NCBI RefSeq assembly: GCF_030848575.1
Contig: NZ_JAVDDX010000002.1
Span: 124,001 to 188,000 of the forward strand
Origin: Haloarcula sp. H-GB4
GTDB lineage: Archaea; Halobacteriota; Halobacteria; Halobacteriales; Haloarculaceae
Length of the DNA: 64,000 nt
Direction: 5' to 3'
The position numbers were made by a program, and so were the translations under genes. This document shows positions 1 to 8,844 of the stretch, piece after piece (the stretch's first letter is position 1; the number at the start of each line of letters is the position of its first letter). The notes beneath the pieces were generated by a model, which saw only the letters and a list, made by a program, of their open reading frames with translations, made no database searches and was not told the DNA's origin.

Positions 1-708
1 TGCGAGAACGACGCGTTCAACGGGCTGACAACTGACGGCGGCTTCGCGGACCAGTTACGGACCAGCGACCGGTCGGTCATTCCATTACCCGAGGGCGTCG
101 ACCCGGCCGACATCGCGCCACACGCCGACGCCGGCATCACGGCCTACCACGCGGCGAAGAAGGCTGTCGACGGGCTCAACCCGGGCGACACCGCTGTGGT
201 CATCGGCATCGGCGGCCTCGGTCACATCGGCCTCCAGTGTCTCGACGCCATGTGTGCCGCCGACCTCGTCGCCGTCGACATCAAGCAGTCCGCCCGCGAC
301 CTCGCCGACGACCTCGGCGCACACTCCACCATTGACCCCGAAAGCGAGGATGTCGCCAGTGAGGTCGAAGCCATCAGCGACGGTGTCGGTGCCGCGCAAG
401 TGCTTGACTTCGTCGGAGCCGACGAAACGACGGCGCTCGCGCCCGACATCTGTGCTGCGGGTGGCGACCACCACATCATCGGCTACGGCGGCCACATCCA
501 CGAACCTGCTCAGGCGCTCGTCAACGGTGAATTCGCCTATCAGGGCAACATCGTCGGTCAGTACACTGAACTACAGGAACTGGTCGCGCTCGTCGACCGT
601 GGCGCGGTCGACCTCCACACGACCCAGTACGACCTCGGCGAGGTGAACACCGTCGCACAGATGCTGGAAGACCGGGAGATCGACGGGCGAGCAGTCATCA
701 CGCCCTGA
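1..708 (+). CDS. Zinc-dependent alcohol dehydrogenase, C-terminal part
   Basis: The reading frame is open from base 1, so the N-terminus lies outside the window; about 235 residues remain. The Rossmann nucleotide-binding motif GIGGLGHIG is followed by an acidic residue at the end of the next strand (AVDIKQ), which in this family usually means NAD(H) preference. The preceding GITAYHAAK and following LDFVGA segments are typical of medium-chain zinc alcohol dehydrogenases. The family oxidises alcohols to aldehydes or ketones in the cytoplasm. The catalytic-zinc half is mostly missing, so the substrate cannot be judged. It ends just before a convergent small gene. Confidence 0.88.
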   Translation, partial: CENDAFNGLTTDGGFADQLRTSDRSVIPLPEGVDPADIAPHADAGITAYHAAKKAVDGLNPGDTAVVIGIGGLGHIGLQCLDAMCAADLVAVDIKQSARDLADDLGAHSTIDPESEDVASEVEAISDGVGAAQVLDFVGADETTALAPDICAAGGDHHIIGYGGHIHEPAQALVNGEFAYQGNIVGQYTELQELVALVDRGAVDLHTTQYDLGEVNTVAQMLEDREIDGRAVITP

Positions 709-759
709 ACGTCCTGTGTTGCGGTGTCGTATCGCCGGATAGAACACTCCTCTTCCGGC

Positions 760-1065
760 TCACCGCCCGTCGGCGCGAGTCTGTTCCGCTTCGTCAGCTA
801 GATCGTGATAGCGTCTAAGAAACACGTCTCGGCTCACAGTCCCGGCACCGGCCGCTTCGAGTCGGTCTTCCAGCCCGGTCCGGCCGAAGTGACAGTACTC
901 CCGATAGCAGGGCTTGCACAGATACTCGAAGGACTTGTCGTCGCGGTCCCAGCGGTTGCCATACTTGTCGTATTCTCGGGCATCCGACCGGGCAACCGTT
1001 TCACCGCAAGCGATGCAACAGACCTCTTCGTCGGTGGTGCGGTGCCAGGCGTTTCTGAAATCCAT
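760..1065 (-). CDS. Small zinc-ribbon-like protein (haloarchaeal, unknown function)
   Basis: A 101-residue acidic protein beginning MDFRNAWHRT. It has two CxxC pairs, CCIACGE near residue 20 and CKPCYREYC near residue 50, spaced as expected for one zinc-binding knuckle, plus an arginine- and acid-rich C-terminal half. The frame stays open for 24 more codons upstream, but that extension is basic and unlike the rest, so the internal ATG at 1065 was chosen. It looks like one of the short CxxC proteins common in haloarchaea. No specific role can be assigned. It is convergent with the dehydrogenase gene. Confidence 0.6.
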   Translation of the reverse strand: MDFRNAWHRTTDEEVCCIACGETVARSDAREYDKYGNRWDRDDKSFEYLCKPCYREYCHFGRTGLEDRLEAAGAGTVSRDVFLRRYHDLADEAEQTRADGR

Positions 1066-1333
1066 CAGAACCACGCTCCGTCTGACTGCCCGTACGTGTG
1101 TCCGTTGGACCGCTCTCCCGGGCACACAGCAGTACACGCCGGCAGTCTATACTGTGTGATCATCGTTTACAGACGGAAATCCTACCCAGAAGCCCGTCGC
1201 CGTATCGCCTCACTGACGAGGGTCGTTTTTACCCGGCTCGCGGGACACCGCCAGACCAGCGACGCAGGACTATGGCTGCTGACAGACCGTCTTCGGCATG
1301 AGACATACTCGTCAGAACGGCACTGGAGAGCGG

Positions 1334-1356
1334 AAGCCGGTGGAGGATTGTGAACC
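1334..1356. repeat. Imperfect copy of the tRNA-Thr 3' end (possible decayed att site)
   Basis: These 23 bases match the 23 bases at 1430-1452, which are the 3' end of the neighbouring tRNA-Thr gene plus two flanking bases, except for a small rearrangement in the middle (GGATTGTG against GGGATTTG). The copy is in the same orientation, 96 bases away. The region between 1066 and 1431 holds no convincing gene. A partial tRNA tail beside a full tRNA is the usual trace of past integration, but this is inference. Confidence 0.45.
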
Positions 1357-1431
1357 ACGGTCGGAGCAAAGCTCTTCCCTAGTTCAAATCCCTCAGAAGC
1401 TTTCGCTCGTCACGTTTGTTCCTCGCAGAAA

Positions 1432-1504
1432 GCCGGTGGAGGGATTTGAACCCTCGGCCTAATCCTTACGAAGGATTCGCTCTGCCAGTCTGAGCTACAC
1501 CGGC
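1432..1504 (-). tRNA. tRNA-Thr (anticodon CGT)
   Basis: The reverse complement folds as a 73-base cloverleaf. The acceptor stem is GCCGGTG with CACCGGC, the D-arm GCTC/GAGC, the anticodon stem AATCC/GGATT with loop TTCGTAA, and the T-arm GAGGG/CCCTC around TTCAAAT. The anticodon is CGT, which reads ACG threonine codons. A37 fits t6A modification. No intron is needed and CCA is not encoded. Confidence 0.95.
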
Positions 1505-1582
1505 GCGTCGCTCGCGTACATCAGTTGTTGGACGCATAACCGCAATAAGGATTGCGAATCGGGGCCACCGAGAGGAACGTTC

Positions 1583-1996
1583 TCACTCCTCTCGGGACCC
1601 GACGACGGTGACCGGGTCGTCCGCCTCAAGCAGGACCTGCTGGGACACGCTCCCGAACACGGCCTTGCCGGTCGGCGACCGCTTTCGCGACCCCATGACG
1701 ATCTGGTCGGCATCGAACTCGTCGGCCAGCTCGATGATGCCGTCCGCTGGCGGCTGCTGCCCCTCGGCTAGTTGGACATCGACGTCGTGGTCTTCGAGGT
1801 AGTCGCGAACGAGTCTGACTGTCGAGATCCGCTCGACGTTGCGTATCTCCTCGGGCGCTTCCGCCTCTTCTTTGGTCAATGCGTGCGTGATCACAGCCTC
1901 GATCTCGGTTTCAGCAGCCGGTAGCTCCGAGACGAAAGCGGCCTGGCCGCGGGCGCGGTCCTCATCGGCGTCGACGGGGACAAGTATCGTGTACAT
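1583..1996 (-). CDS. UspA-family universal stress protein
   Basis: A 137-residue single-domain Usp protein, the usual family length. The N-terminus YTILVPVDAD gives the first strand and the acidic ATP-contacting residue. The C-terminal glycine motif G-2x-G-9x-G-S/T is seen as GSRKRSPTGKAVFGS, which marks the ATP-binding type. It starts 3 bases after the livF stop codon on the same strand, so it is most likely the last gene of the branched-chain transporter operon. Its job beside a transporter is unknown; Usp proteins often bind nucleotides and modulate partner proteins. Confidence 0.92.
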   Translation of the reverse strand: MYTILVPVDADEDRARGQAAFVSELPAAETEIEAVITHALTKEEAEAPEEIRNVERISTVRLVRDYLEDHDVDVQLAEGQQPPADGIIELADEFDADQIVMGSRKRSPTGKAVFGSVSQQVLLEADDPVTVVGSREE

Positions 1997-1999
1997 ATT

Positions 2000-2755
2000 T
2001 TACCCTCCTAGATACAAGCGTCCGACTTCCTCGTCGTTAAGCAGTTCGGTCCCCGTGCCGGTGAACTTGATTTCGCCACTTGCAAGCACGAAGCCGCGGT
2101 CGGCGATAGAGAGCCCTTTCTCGGCGTTCTGTTCGACGAGCAGGATGGTGGTTCCGAGGTCGTTGAGTTGTTCGATGCGCTCGAACACGTCGTCAATAAA
2201 CCGCGGTTCGAGGCCGATGGACGGCTCGTCGAGCATCATCACGTCCGGTTCGACCATCAGCGCGCGGGCCAGTTCCAGCAGACGGCGCTGGCCACCCGAG
2301 AGGGTGCCGGCCGACTGGCTCCGGAGGTCGGCGAGTACCGGGAACTCCTCGTACAGTTCATCGGCGCGGGCGGCGGCGCGGTCGTCGTCGTTGAACACGT
2401 AGCCGCCCATCAGCATATTCTCGTGAACGCTCATCCCAGGGAAGACGCTGGCGTCCTGCAGGACGTAGCTCATTCCATTGGCGAGGTTCTGCTGGGGCGA
2501 CCGGCCGGTGATGTCCTCACCGCGGAACGACACCGCCCCGGTCTGGACGTCCGCAAAGCCGTAGATGCTCTTCATCAGCGTGGACTTCCCGGAGCCGTTC
2601 GGGCCGATGAGACAGGCGACCTGTCCGTCCTCGACGGCGATGCTCACGTCATGTAACACCGTGGTGTTGCCGTAGCCGGCCGTGACGTTCTCCATCCGGA
2701 GCACCGGGTCCTCGGTCGGTTCGTTCGTGGCGTCTGGTGTGGATGCCATACTCAC
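2000..2755 (-). CDS. livF: Branched-chain amino-acid-type ABC transporter ATP-binding protein LivF
   Basis: A 251-residue ABC ATPase with Walker A GPNGSGKST, signature LSGGQRRLLELARAL, Walker B VMMLDEPSIGL and the switch region LLVEQNAEKGL, where the VEQN form is typical of LivF. It powers uptake of a polar amino acid or amide together with LivG, with LivH and LivM as the membrane channel and LivK as the binding lipoprotein. Its start overlaps the livG stop by 4 bases (ATGA), so translation is probably coupled. The first codons MSMAS offer two ATGs; the upstream one is given. Confidence 0.95.
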   Translation of the reverse strand: MSMASTPDATNEPTEDPVLRMENVTAGYGNTTVLHDVSIAVEDGQVACLIGPNGSGKSTLMKSIYGFADVQTGAVSFRGEDITGRSPQQNLANGMSYVLQDASVFPGMSVHENMLMGGYVFNDDDRAAARADELYEEFPVLADLRSQSAGTLSGGQRRLLELARALMVEPDVMMLDEPSIGLEPRFIDDVFERIEQLNDLGTTILLVEQNAEKGLSIADRGFVLASGEIKFTGTGTELLNDEEVGRLYLGG

Positions 2756-3543
2756 TCCCTCCCGAGGTACGCGTCGAGCACGCGCTGGTCGTTCTGTATC
2801 TCTTCTGGCGTTCCCTCGGCGATGCGTTCGCCGTGGGCCAGAACGTAGATGCGGTCGGCGATATCCATGACGAAGTCCATGTTGTGTTCAATGAGGAAGA
2901 TGGTCGACTCCTGCTCCTCGTTGGCGTTGCGGATGTAGTCGATGAGATTCCCCAGCATGGAGGGGTTGATGCCGCCGGCTGGCTCGTCCATCAGCAGGAT
3001 TTCGGGTTCCGACATCAGTTCCATCGCGAACTCAAGCAGCTTCTGCTGGCCGAAACTCATCCGGCCAGCGCGGGTCTCCGCGAGTCCACCGAGGTCGACG
3101 TAGTCCAGCAGTTCGTCCGTGCGGGCGAGCAGGGAACTGTCCGGGCGACGCATGAGGCTGGAGACGTCAGCGCCACCCTCCTGGGCCGCAAGCAGCAAGT
3201 TTTTCCGGACGGTCATGTCTCCGAAGATACGGGTCTCTTGGAACATCCGGCCCAGGCCGGCCCGCGCGATCTTGTGTTCGGGCCAGTCCGTCACGTCCTC
3301 GCCTTGGAGATAGACCCGCCCCTCGTCGGGCGTTAGTGTCCCGGTGATACAGTTGAACAGCGTGGACTTGCCGGCCCCGTTCGGCCCGATGAGGCCGACG
3401 ATTTCGCCACTGTGGATCGCGATGTCCACGTCGTCGACGGCGGTCAGGCCGCCGAAGCGCTTCGTGACGCCGTCCGTCCGCAGCACCGCACGACCGCTGT
3501 CCGTGTCGGGTGCCGGGCCGCTCGTTGCCTTACTCATCGGCAC
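2752..3543 (-). CDS. livG: Branched-chain amino-acid-type ABC transporter ATP-binding protein LivG
   Basis: A 263-residue ABC ATPase. Visible motifs are Walker A GPNGAGKST, the signature-region equivalent MSFGQQKLLEFAMEL, Walker B ILLMDEPAGGINP and switch IFLIEHNMDFV, the usual LivG form. The long insertion after Walker A, with RMFQETRIF, is typical of LivG. It pairs with LivF to drive transport. It overlaps livM by 14 bases at its 5' end and livF by 4 bases at its 3' end, so all five transporter genes form one compact leftward operon. Confidence 0.95.
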   Translation of the reverse strand: MPMSKATSGPAPDTDSGRAVLRTDGVTKRFGGLTAVDDVDIAIHSGEIVGLIGPNGAGKSTLFNCITGTLTPDEGRVYLQGEDVTDWPEHKIARAGLGRMFQETRIFGDMTVRKNLLLAAQEGGADVSSLMRRPDSSLLARTDELLDYVDLGGLAETRAGRMSFGQQKLLEFAMELMSEPEILLMDEPAGGINPSMLGNLIDYIRNANEEQESTIFLIEHNMDFVMDIADRIYVLAHGERIAEGTPEEIQNDQRVLDAYLGRE

Positions 3544-4594
3544 TCACCTCCGAGCCGTCGTCAGTGTCTGTGGCGGCCATGCCGCCGTGTTTGTAGTAGT
3601 CCATCTGGCTCGCGTATTCGCTGAGCGTTCCGACGACACCATTGGGGAAGCCAATGACCGTGATGATGACAGCCCCACCGAGCAGAACGAGCTGCAACCC
3701 GACCGCGTACGTCTCCACGAGTTCGATGATGGTGTGGAGGCCGAACGCGCCGATGACGGGGCCGGCGACAGTGCCGGACCCCCCCAGCAGCGCCATCGCG
3801 ATCAGTTCTACGTTCCACGCGCCGTTGTAGGCCGTCTGGGGGTCGATGAACGTGTTGAACAGGCTGTACGCGGCGCCGGCAAAGCCTGTGAACAGGCCGG
3901 CCAGCATCCACGCGGCCGTCTTGTAGTAGGTGGTGTTGAACCCCATCGCCGTGGCCTTCTCCTCGTCATCGCGGATGGCGTTCAGGACGAAGCCAAAGCG
4001 CGTCCCCGAGAGGTAGTACACGAGCGCCATCTCGACGACGAGAACCCCCAGGAAGAGGTAGTAGAAGGTCTCACCCGACGGCGTCTGGAGCAGAATTTTT
4101 CCGCTGGCCCCGCCGGTGATATCGAGGTTCCGGGAGATCTGCTGCGCGGCCAGCAAGACGCCGAGCGTAGCGATAGCGAAGTAGTGCCCGCGGAGCCTGA
4201 GGACGATGACGCCGATGACGGCCGCGAAGGTCACCGCCAGCAGGCCGGCTAGAAGGAACGCGACCGGGAACGAGAGCGCGAAGTCTTTTGTTAGAATCGC
4301 TGTCGCGTACGCCCCAATACCGAAAAACGCCATGTTCCCAAAGCTCGGATAGCCGGTCTGTCCGCCGACGAGGTCCCAGGACAGCGCCAAGATGGCAAAC
4401 AGGAACATCTCGGTGAAGACGGTCATCCGATAGCCAGCCTCCAGCCCCAGTAGCGGCAACGCGGCCGCGGCGAGCGTGCTGACGGCCAGCAGTTGCCAGC
4501 CGTAGGCGTCACATGTACTGAGGAACCGGTCGACCTGTTCGGGCGGAAGGACCGACCGGAGGACGCCCCGAGACTCCTCGTCGCTCGTGCTCAT
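3530..4594 (-). CDS. livM: Branched-chain amino-acid-type ABC transporter permease LivM
   Basis: A 354-residue membrane permease with about nine hydrophobic segments. The LivM-type motif SWDLVGGQTGYPSFGNMAFFGIGAY lies in the first third, and GTVAGPVIGA in the last third is the cytoplasmic EAA-like loop that meets the ATPases. The acidic N-terminus STSDEES and the C-terminal TDTDDGSE tail are haloarchaeal additions. It forms the translocation path with LivH. It overlaps livH by 4 bases. Confidence 0.94.
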   Translation of the reverse strand: MSTSDEESRGVLRSVLPPEQVDRFLSTCDAYGWQLLAVSTLAAAALPLLGLEAGYRMTVFTEMFLFAILALSWDLVGGQTGYPSFGNMAFFGIGAYATAILTKDFALSFPVAFLLAGLLAVTFAAVIGVIVLRLRGHYFAIATLGVLLAAQQISRNLDITGGASGKILLQTPSGETFYYLFLGVLVVEMALVYYLSGTRFGFVLNAIRDDEEKATAMGFNTTYYKTAAWMLAGLFTGFAGAAYSLFNTFIDPQTAYNGAWNVELIAMALLGGSGTVAGPVIGAFGLHTIIELVETYAVGLQLVLLGGAVIITVIGFPNGVVGTLSEYASQMDYYKHGGMAATDTDDGSEVSADE

Positions 4595-5478
4595 TGTTCA
4601 GCCCCCTGTCCGAACAGACCATTGGGTTTGACGACGAGCAACACGATGAGCGCAGTGAACGTCACGGCGAGTGTCCACTGCGAGGAGATGAACCCTGCGA
4701 CCAGTTCCTCAACGGAACCCAGCAAGAGCCCGCCGATGAGCGCGCCGGGGATACTTCCAACACCGCCGAAGACGACGATGACGAAGCTCTTGAGCGTGTA
4801 GATGAGTCCCATCTGTGGCTGGATGTTCAAGATGACGGCGATGAACGCGCCGATACCGCCGGCGATAGCCGAGGAGACGCCGAAAGTCACCGCTCGGGTG
4901 TGTTCGACGTCGATGCCGACTAGCGCCGCGGCCTCGGGGTTCTGTGAGACGGCCCGTATCGCTCGTCCAGTCCGTGTCTTCTGGAGGAACACGTACAGGA
5001 GTGCAGTGAGGACGAGTGCGCCGGCGAAGGCAACGAGTTTCATCTTCGGGACGACAATGCCAGCGAGGTTCATCGACGGGTCCGCAAAGCTCACCTGAAT
5101 CGATCGCGGGTTCGCCGACCACGCCTGTATCGCCAGCTGCTGGATGGCGATGCTCGCGCCGAAGGTCACCAGCAACGTGAGGAAGATGTCAGTCCCGATG
5201 ACTCGTGAAACCAGTATCCGCTGGAGCGCGTACCCGATTCCGAACAGCACGGCGATGGCAACCGGGATGGTCGCCAGGAACAGGAGCGGCGACCCCTCCG
5301 CATTCCCGGTGACCAGCGTCAGCACCCAGTAAGAGGTGTAGCCACCGAGCATCACCATTTCGCCATGGGCGAGGTTGATGATGTCGACGACCCCCCAGAT
5401 GAGCGCGAATCCGACCGCCACGCCTGCGAACAGCGCACCGACCAGCAGGCCGTTGACGACGAATTGGGTGGCAGCCAT
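4591..5478 (-). CDS. livH: Branched-chain amino-acid-type ABC transporter permease LivH
   Basis: A 295-residue permease with around eight membrane segments. INLAHGEMVMLGGY is the LivH hallmark, and VVFGGVGSIPGALIGG near residue 235 is the ATPase-contact loop. RTGRAIRAVSQNPEAA, in the middle, is also strongly conserved in the family. It is the partner channel subunit of LivM. It follows livK after 5 bases and overlaps livM by 4, so it is cotranscribed with both. Confidence 0.94.
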   Translation of the reverse strand: MAATQFVVNGLLVGALFAGVAVGFALIWGVVDIINLAHGEMVMLGGYTSYWVLTLVTGNAEGSPLLFLATIPVAIAVLFGIGYALQRILVSRVIGTDIFLTLLVTFGASIAIQQLAIQAWSANPRSIQVSFADPSMNLAGIVVPKMKLVAFAGALVLTALLYVFLQKTRTGRAIRAVSQNPEAAALVGIDVEHTRAVTFGVSSAIAGGIGAFIAVILNIQPQMGLIYTLKSFVIVVFGGVGSIPGALIGGLLLGSVEELVAGFISSQWTLAVTFTALIVLLVVKPNGLFGQGAEQ

Positions 5479-5483
5479 CGCTC

Positions 5484-6794
5484 TCAGCGCTCGCTCCAGC
5501 CAGGCATCGGGTACACCGGATCAGACTGCGCCACGTTGTCCGGGTACACTATCTGAAGGTCGGACTCAGGCTGCCACTGGTAGACCAGCATGTTCTTGTC
5601 GATGACGCCGCTGTCATCGAAGGCGACGGTGCCGTACACTGTCGAGAACTCGGTCTGGCGGATGTGGTCCCGGACCGCCGTCGGGTTGAGTTCGTCGACG
5701 TTCTGGAAGGCGTTCATGAAGGTGAGGATGACCGCCTCGCCAGCCGCACTGTGGTAGTCCGGCGTGTAGTCGTAGTTCTCCTCGATGCCGGAGACGAAGT
5801 CGCCGGTTTTGCCGAACACCGGGTCGTCGAAGTCCGCGTTGACTGCCCACGAGGATGGCCCGTACATATAGTCGCCGTTCGCGCCGGCCTCATCCTTGAA
5901 CGAGTCGTTGAGGCTCCCGACGGTTCCCATCGCCGCATCGACGTTGACGTCCTGACTCTCCATCTGGTTGGCCAGGATGATGTTGTGCTTCTGGTGGGCA
6001 CACAACAGGAGGATATCTGCGCCACTGTCCCGAACCCTGCCAAGGTTCGTCGAGAGGTCAGACGTATCCGACGGGAACGTCTGGTCGACGACCAGTTCTA
6101 GATCTGTGTTGCTGATCTTGTTACGTGCGCCCTCCGCGGTCGACTGGCTGAACGTGCCGTCCTCGGCAAGAATCGCGATAGACTCAGGTGCCGAGTCCTG
6201 CGCGAGGCACATATCGATGTAGCTCTTGGCGTACTTGTTCGCCGTCGGCAGGAGGCCGAAAATCCACTCGTTACCCTGTGCGAAAATCTCCGGGCTCGCA
6301 CCACCGCCCTCGACCATCGGCTTCTGGTTCTGTGCGGCCACGGCGCTCGCGGGCAGGGTGACCGTACTGGAGTACGGCCCGAGCAGGTAGTCGATCCCCT
6401 CGCGGTCGATGAGTTCCTGATAGATCGACTTCGACTGGGAAGCGTCGGTCCCGTCGTCACGGAGCACCATATCCAGTTCGTACGTGTTGCCGTCGCCAGC
6501 CTCGATGCCACCGGACTCGTTGATGCGCTGGATGGTCAGTTCGTAGGCGTCCTTGTACAACTGCCCGAGGTCGGCGTTGTCTCCCGTGAGACTCATCGAC
6601 CCGCCAAGGGTGATGACGTTCGTTCCACTACCGCTTTCCCCGGTAGAGCCACCGTCACCGCCACCACTTCCATCGCCCCCGTCACTACTACCGTCGCCAC
6701 CGTTACCGGAACAGCCAGCGAGCCCCGTCAGTCCGAGAACACCTGTGCTTCCTGCCACCTTCAGAAACGCGCGTCGGTCTTGTTTTCCAGTCAT
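5484..6794 (-). CDS. livK: Branched-chain amino-acid-type ABC transporter substrate-binding lipoprotein
   Basis: A 436-residue periplasmic-type binding protein. The N-terminus has a Tat motif (RRAFLK) and a lipobox ending LAGC at residue 28, then a Gly/Ser/Asp-rich linker, so it is exported folded and lipid-anchored on the cell surface. The receptor-ligand fold shows as GGSMSLTGDNADLG, LLGPYSSTVTLPAS and AILAEDGTFSQS. The ligand is uncertain; such haloarchaeal proteins may bind branched-chain amino acids, amides or urea. It is the first gene of the operon and lies behind the palindromic promoter region. Confidence 0.93.
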   Translation of the reverse strand: MTGKQDRRAFLKVAGSTGVLGLTGLAGCSGNGGDGSSDGGDGSGGGDGGSTGESGSGTNVITLGGSMSLTGDNADLGQLYKDAYELTIQRINESGGIEAGDGNTYELDMVLRDDGTDASQSKSIYQELIDREGIDYLLGPYSSTVTLPASAVAAQNQKPMVEGGGASPEIFAQGNEWIFGLLPTANKYAKSYIDMCLAQDSAPESIAILAEDGTFSQSTAEGARNKISNTDLELVVDQTFPSDTSDLSTNLGRVRDSGADILLLCAHQKHNIILANQMESQDVNVDAAMGTVGSLNDSFKDEAGANGDYMYGPSSWAVNADFDDPVFGKTGDFVSGIEENYDYTPDYHSAAGEAVILTFMNAFQNVDELNPTAVRDHIRQTEFSTVYGTVAFDDSGVIDKNMLVYQWQPESDLQIVYPDNVAQSDPVYPMPGWSER

Positions 6795-6808
6795 AGGTCG
6801 TTTTACGC

Positions 6809-6862
6809 CCGTGTATCAATGATACACGGCCTGTACGTCCCGTTGTGACATACCCTATTAAA
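6809..6862 (-). promoter_or_regulatory. liv operon promoter with perfect 10-bp palindrome
   Basis: Reading leftward, a TATA-like element TTTAATAG lies at 6854-6862. A perfect inverted repeat, CCGTGTATCA-A-TGATACACGG, lies at 6809-6829. With the usual 25-base spacing transcription would begin near 6832, so the palindrome would sit at the first transcribed bases, 15 bases before the livK ATG at 6794. This is a natural place for a repressor operator; a short RNA hairpin is the alternative. No regulator is encoded next to it. Confidence 0.6.
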
Positions 6863-6937
6863 TGTTAAGGATACTGTGGCGGACGGAGGCGTGTACGTAC
6901 AAGTACTCTTTCAGAACGAGCTACACCGAAAAGCGGC

Positions 6938-8485
6938 CTACCAGAGTATGTGCGGCCAGAAGACTGCGAAGGAAACGAGAACGAGCCCTGTCAATACGAG
7001 CGTCATCAGGATGTTCAGCACGACACCGGCCCGTATCATATCTCGTTGCTCTAGGTGGCCGCTCCCGAAGACGATGGCGTTCGGCGGAGTCGCGACTGGG
7101 AGTGCGAACGCGAAACTCGCCGCGATAGCCCCGGTAACCGTCAGCGTGATAGCGGCCTGTATCGGTTCGACGCCGAGCGTTCCAGCAAGCACACTACCGA
7201 GGCCGATGAGGATCGGTGCGAGTATCGTCGTCGTCGCCGTGTTCGAGGACAGTTCCGTCACCAGCACGGTGAAGATGACGACAGCGAGCACGACGAGGGC
7301 CAGCGGTGCGCCCACCAGTGTGTCGAAGACAGTCCGTGCCAGCCACGTCGTCGCCTCAGTCTCAGCCAGCGCGTCCGCCAGCGAGATGCCGCCACCGAAC
7401 AGGATGATAGTCCCCCAGTCGATGTCGACCAGATTCTCCCAGTCGTCAGCCCCCGACAGGACGAGTGCTGGGATTGCGAGCAGCCCGACCACCACGAGGT
7501 ACAGGACGCCACGATGGCCTGTCAGACCGAATATAGTCTCGCCCGCACCGCCAAACAGCGTCACAAACACTGGTTTGGGGAGAATTCCTTCGAACAGGAA
7601 TCCGAGCCCACCGAGAATCCACAGGCCCGCTGTGGCTGCGAAGATGTACGCCGCTCGTCGACCACTCGCCGACAGTGGTCCCTCTTCCTCAAGATATGCT
7701 TTCGCCTGTGCCTTCGCACCGCTCACGTCATCGACTTCCGGGGGGTACAGCCAGAACGTCAGGACATACCACGTCAGCGGGAGGGTCAACACGACGATTG
7801 GAAGTCCGATGGCCAGCCACTGCACGAACGATATCTCGACGCCGATGAGTCTGTCGAGAAACGCCACGGCGACCACGTTTGGCGGCGTCCCGATAAGGGT
7901 CCCAACTCCGCCGACGCTCGCCGCGTAGGCCGTTCCGAGCAAGGTCGCGATTCGCATATTCGATGCCTCGCCATCGGGCACATCTCGGCCGACGACCTCG
8001 GCAAGAACGCCCAGCGCGACAGGCGTCATCATCGCCGTTGTTGCCGTATTCGATACCCACATCGAGAGAAAGGCTGTCGCGACCATGATTGCCAGAATGA
8101 GCAATCGTGGTGAGCGCCCCATCCAGCTAATGAGGCGCAGGGCGATGCGGCGGTCGATATTGTGTGTCTGGAGCGCCTTCGCAAGCATGAATCCTGCCAC
8201 AAACAGGTAGATGAGTGGGTCGGCAAAGCCCGAGAGCGCGGCCTCCATCTCGGTGTAGATACCGAACACTGTCAGTAACACCGGTATCAGCAACGCCGTC
8301 ACCGGGAGCGGCAGAGCGTCCGTCACCCACAGAGTTGCCGCGAAGGCCATCGTCGCCAGCGCGTATTGTGCGGCGATATCAAGGCCAGTTGGTGTTGGGG
8401 CTGCGGCTATCGCGGCTGTCGAGACGAGGGCGACGGCAATCGCCGCTGCCGTCCGTCGCGGGTGCGTTCGACCCGACCAGGTCAT
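6938..8485 (-). CDS. SLC13 / DASS-family sodium-anion symporter
   Basis: A 515-residue protein with about twelve membrane segments. The two family-defining SNT motifs are present, VSNTATTAMMTP in the N-terminal half and SSNTATTTILAP in the C-terminal half, with GGVGTLIGTPPN and ALPVATPPNAIVFG as the matching sodium-binding re-entrant loops. DASS proteins import di- or tricarboxylates, sulfate or phosphate with sodium. Nothing next to it identifies the substrate. It is transcribed leftward and is followed by the divergent side of the liv promoter region. Confidence 0.92.
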   Translation of the reverse strand: MTWSGRTHPRRTAAAIAVALVSTAAIAAAPTPTGLDIAAQYALATMAFAATLWVTDALPLPVTALLIPVLLTVFGIYTEMEAALSGFADPLIYLFVAGFMLAKALQTHNIDRRIALRLISWMGRSPRLLILAIMVATAFLSMWVSNTATTAMMTPVALGVLAEVVGRDVPDGEASNMRIATLLGTAYAASVGGVGTLIGTPPNVVAVAFLDRLIGVEISFVQWLAIGLPIVVLTLPLTWYVLTFWLYPPEVDDVSGAKAQAKAYLEEEGPLSASGRRAAYIFAATAGLWILGGLGFLFEGILPKPVFVTLFGGAGETIFGLTGHRGVLYLVVVGLLAIPALVLSGADDWENLVDIDWGTIILFGGGISLADALAETEATTWLARTVFDTLVGAPLALVVLAVVIFTVLVTELSSNTATTTILAPILIGLGSVLAGTLGVEPIQAAITLTVTGAIAASFAFALPVATPPNAIVFGSGHLEQRDMIRAGVVLNILMTLVLTGLVLVSFAVFWPHILW

Positions 8486-8546
8486 GGCCGGCCCCGCTGG
8501 TCAGCTGCCGCGTCTCGGCGTCCATCGACTGTCGGTTTGGTCATGG

Positions 8547-8798
8547 TTAGAAGTTCGAAACCAGCACACGCACCTGCTCGGTGGTCAGCTCCGAGCGGTA
8601 CAGTTCGAACAACACTTCGAGTCGTTGCTCCGAAAGACTCCGGTTGTTGTTCTCTAGCATTGAGATGTGAGCCTGCATGATGTCGTCGATTTCCACCTCA
8701 ACCTCTCGCTGGCCAAACCCCGCCGCGACACGGAGGAGACGCCACGCTGTCGGCGAGATGTCGTGGATGCCGATGTCGTCATCCTCGCTCACCTCCAT
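8547..8798 (-). CDS. Small helix-turn-helix protein
   Basis: An 83-residue acidic protein. The central stretch VEIDDIMQAHISMLENNNRS resembles the turn and recognition helix of XRE-type HTH domains, where ISMLENN corresponds to the common IS.lE.g.r motif. The remainder is helical and ends in LVSNF. It lies 61 bases upstream of the SLC13 gene on the same strand and could regulate it, though that is inference. Length and composition fit a haloarchaeal regulator of unknown target. Confidence 0.6.
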   Translation of the reverse strand: MEVSEDDDIGIHDISPTAWRLLRVAAGFGQREVEVEIDDIMQAHISMLENNNRSLSEQRLEVLFELYRSELTTEQVRVLVSNF

Positions 8799-8844
8799 CT
8801 GCTACTATTCCTCACCATCAGACGAGTGGACATAATTGTTCGTT

